Shown here: piece by piece, positions 40,193 to 40,314 of the stretch
Position numbering within the stretch: position 1 is the stretch's first letter
Layout of the letters: every line of letters begins with the position of its first letter
Source of the DNA: an uncultured Oscillospiraceae bacterium
Lineage (GTDB): Bacteria; Bacillota; Clostridia; Oscillospirales; Oscillospiraceae
Length of the DNA: 40,314 nucleotides
Assembly (NCBI GenBank): GCA_946546815.1
Contig: CAMNOL010000010.1
Coordinates: forward strand, 1 to 40,314
Direction: 5' to 3'
The notes under the pieces: model-generated
Databases searched by the model: none
The model's input: only the letters and a program-made list of their open reading frames with translations
What the model was told of the DNA's origin: nothing
Program-made: the position numbers and the translations under genes

Positions 40193-40314
40193 ATGACAGA
40201 GGCAGAGTGGACGCTGGTGGACGCCCGTCAGCAGGTGAAGGCTGCGCTGGAGGGGATGCAGAGCGAGATCGCCTTTGATGTGCGGCAGAGCTGGCCCAGG
40301 GAGCAGACGGACCG
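40193..40314 (+). CDS. Next phage gene, truncated by the window edge
   Basis: ATG 40193 follows AGGAGG by seven bases, so translation is expected. Only 40 codons are visible (starting MTEAEWTLVD, helical, rich in Ala, Gln and Glu). By position it should be a tail-completion or minor structural protein (HK97 gp10-like), but the sequence is too short to say. Confidence 0.55.
   Translation, partial: MTEAEWTLVDARQQVKAALEGMQSEIAFDVRQSWPREQTD

Overview
The window looks like the chromosome of a GC-rich, monoderm, anaerobic member of the Clostridia, probably an Oscillospiraceae/Ruminococcaceae-type gut bacterium. This is an inference from gene content: a flavodiiron protein with a high-molecular-weight rubredoxin, SepF and DivIVA, lipoproteins with Firmicutes-type lipoboxes, a VanW protein and VanZ-like protein, strong AGGAGG ribosome binding sites, TTGACA/TATAAT promoters, and third codon positions that are nearly all G or C. 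That codon bias also explains the very long antisense open frames. No rRNA, tRNA or CRISPR array was seen.

Layout. 1-11911 holds housekeeping genes in short transcription units: tyrA; an M15 peptidase lipoprotein; a divergent hrb/fprA pair for O2 or NO detoxification; an SDR reductase; an ACT-domain protein; VanW plus DUF2461; a rhomboid protease plus a hydroxyacid dehydrogenase; an esterase-like hydrolase; and a low-molecular-weight phosphatase. 11912-12852 has no convincing gene: an AT-rich decayed stretch followed by the promoter and operator of the ribose operon. 12853-18789 is the ribose system rbsK-rbsD-rbsA-rbsC-rbsB, with a LacI-family regulator (rbsR) as a separate unit behind it. 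19356-21422 is an EF-G paralogue. 21813-29520 is a tRNA/division cluster: miaA, hfq, a HlyD-like protein, yggS/ylmE, sepF, divIVA and ileS. 29657-34780 holds small units: DUF896, a possible tiny membrane protein, VanZ, a 3'-5' exonuclease, ylmH, a lipoprotein and a DUF815 ATPase.

From 34894 to the right edge is a phage head and packaging module: small and large terminase subunits, portal, scaffold, major capsid, two head-tail connector candidates and a truncated next gene. It begins immediately after an ordinary host gene. Its promoter has a perfect Firmicutes LexA-type box (GAAC-N4-GTTC) between the -35 and -10 elements, so packaging genes are predicted to be turned on directly by DNA damage. 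No integrase, repressor or replication gene lies on this side.

Other structures of note: two copies of a palindromic element with terminal inverted repeats and TA ends (4642-4808 and 25719-25865), the second between sepF and divIVA; a compact structured RNA candidate ending in a terminator (about 2355-2512); and a branched RNA fold just behind the capsid gene (39333-39414). All names rest on reading protein motifs by eye. No database search was run.
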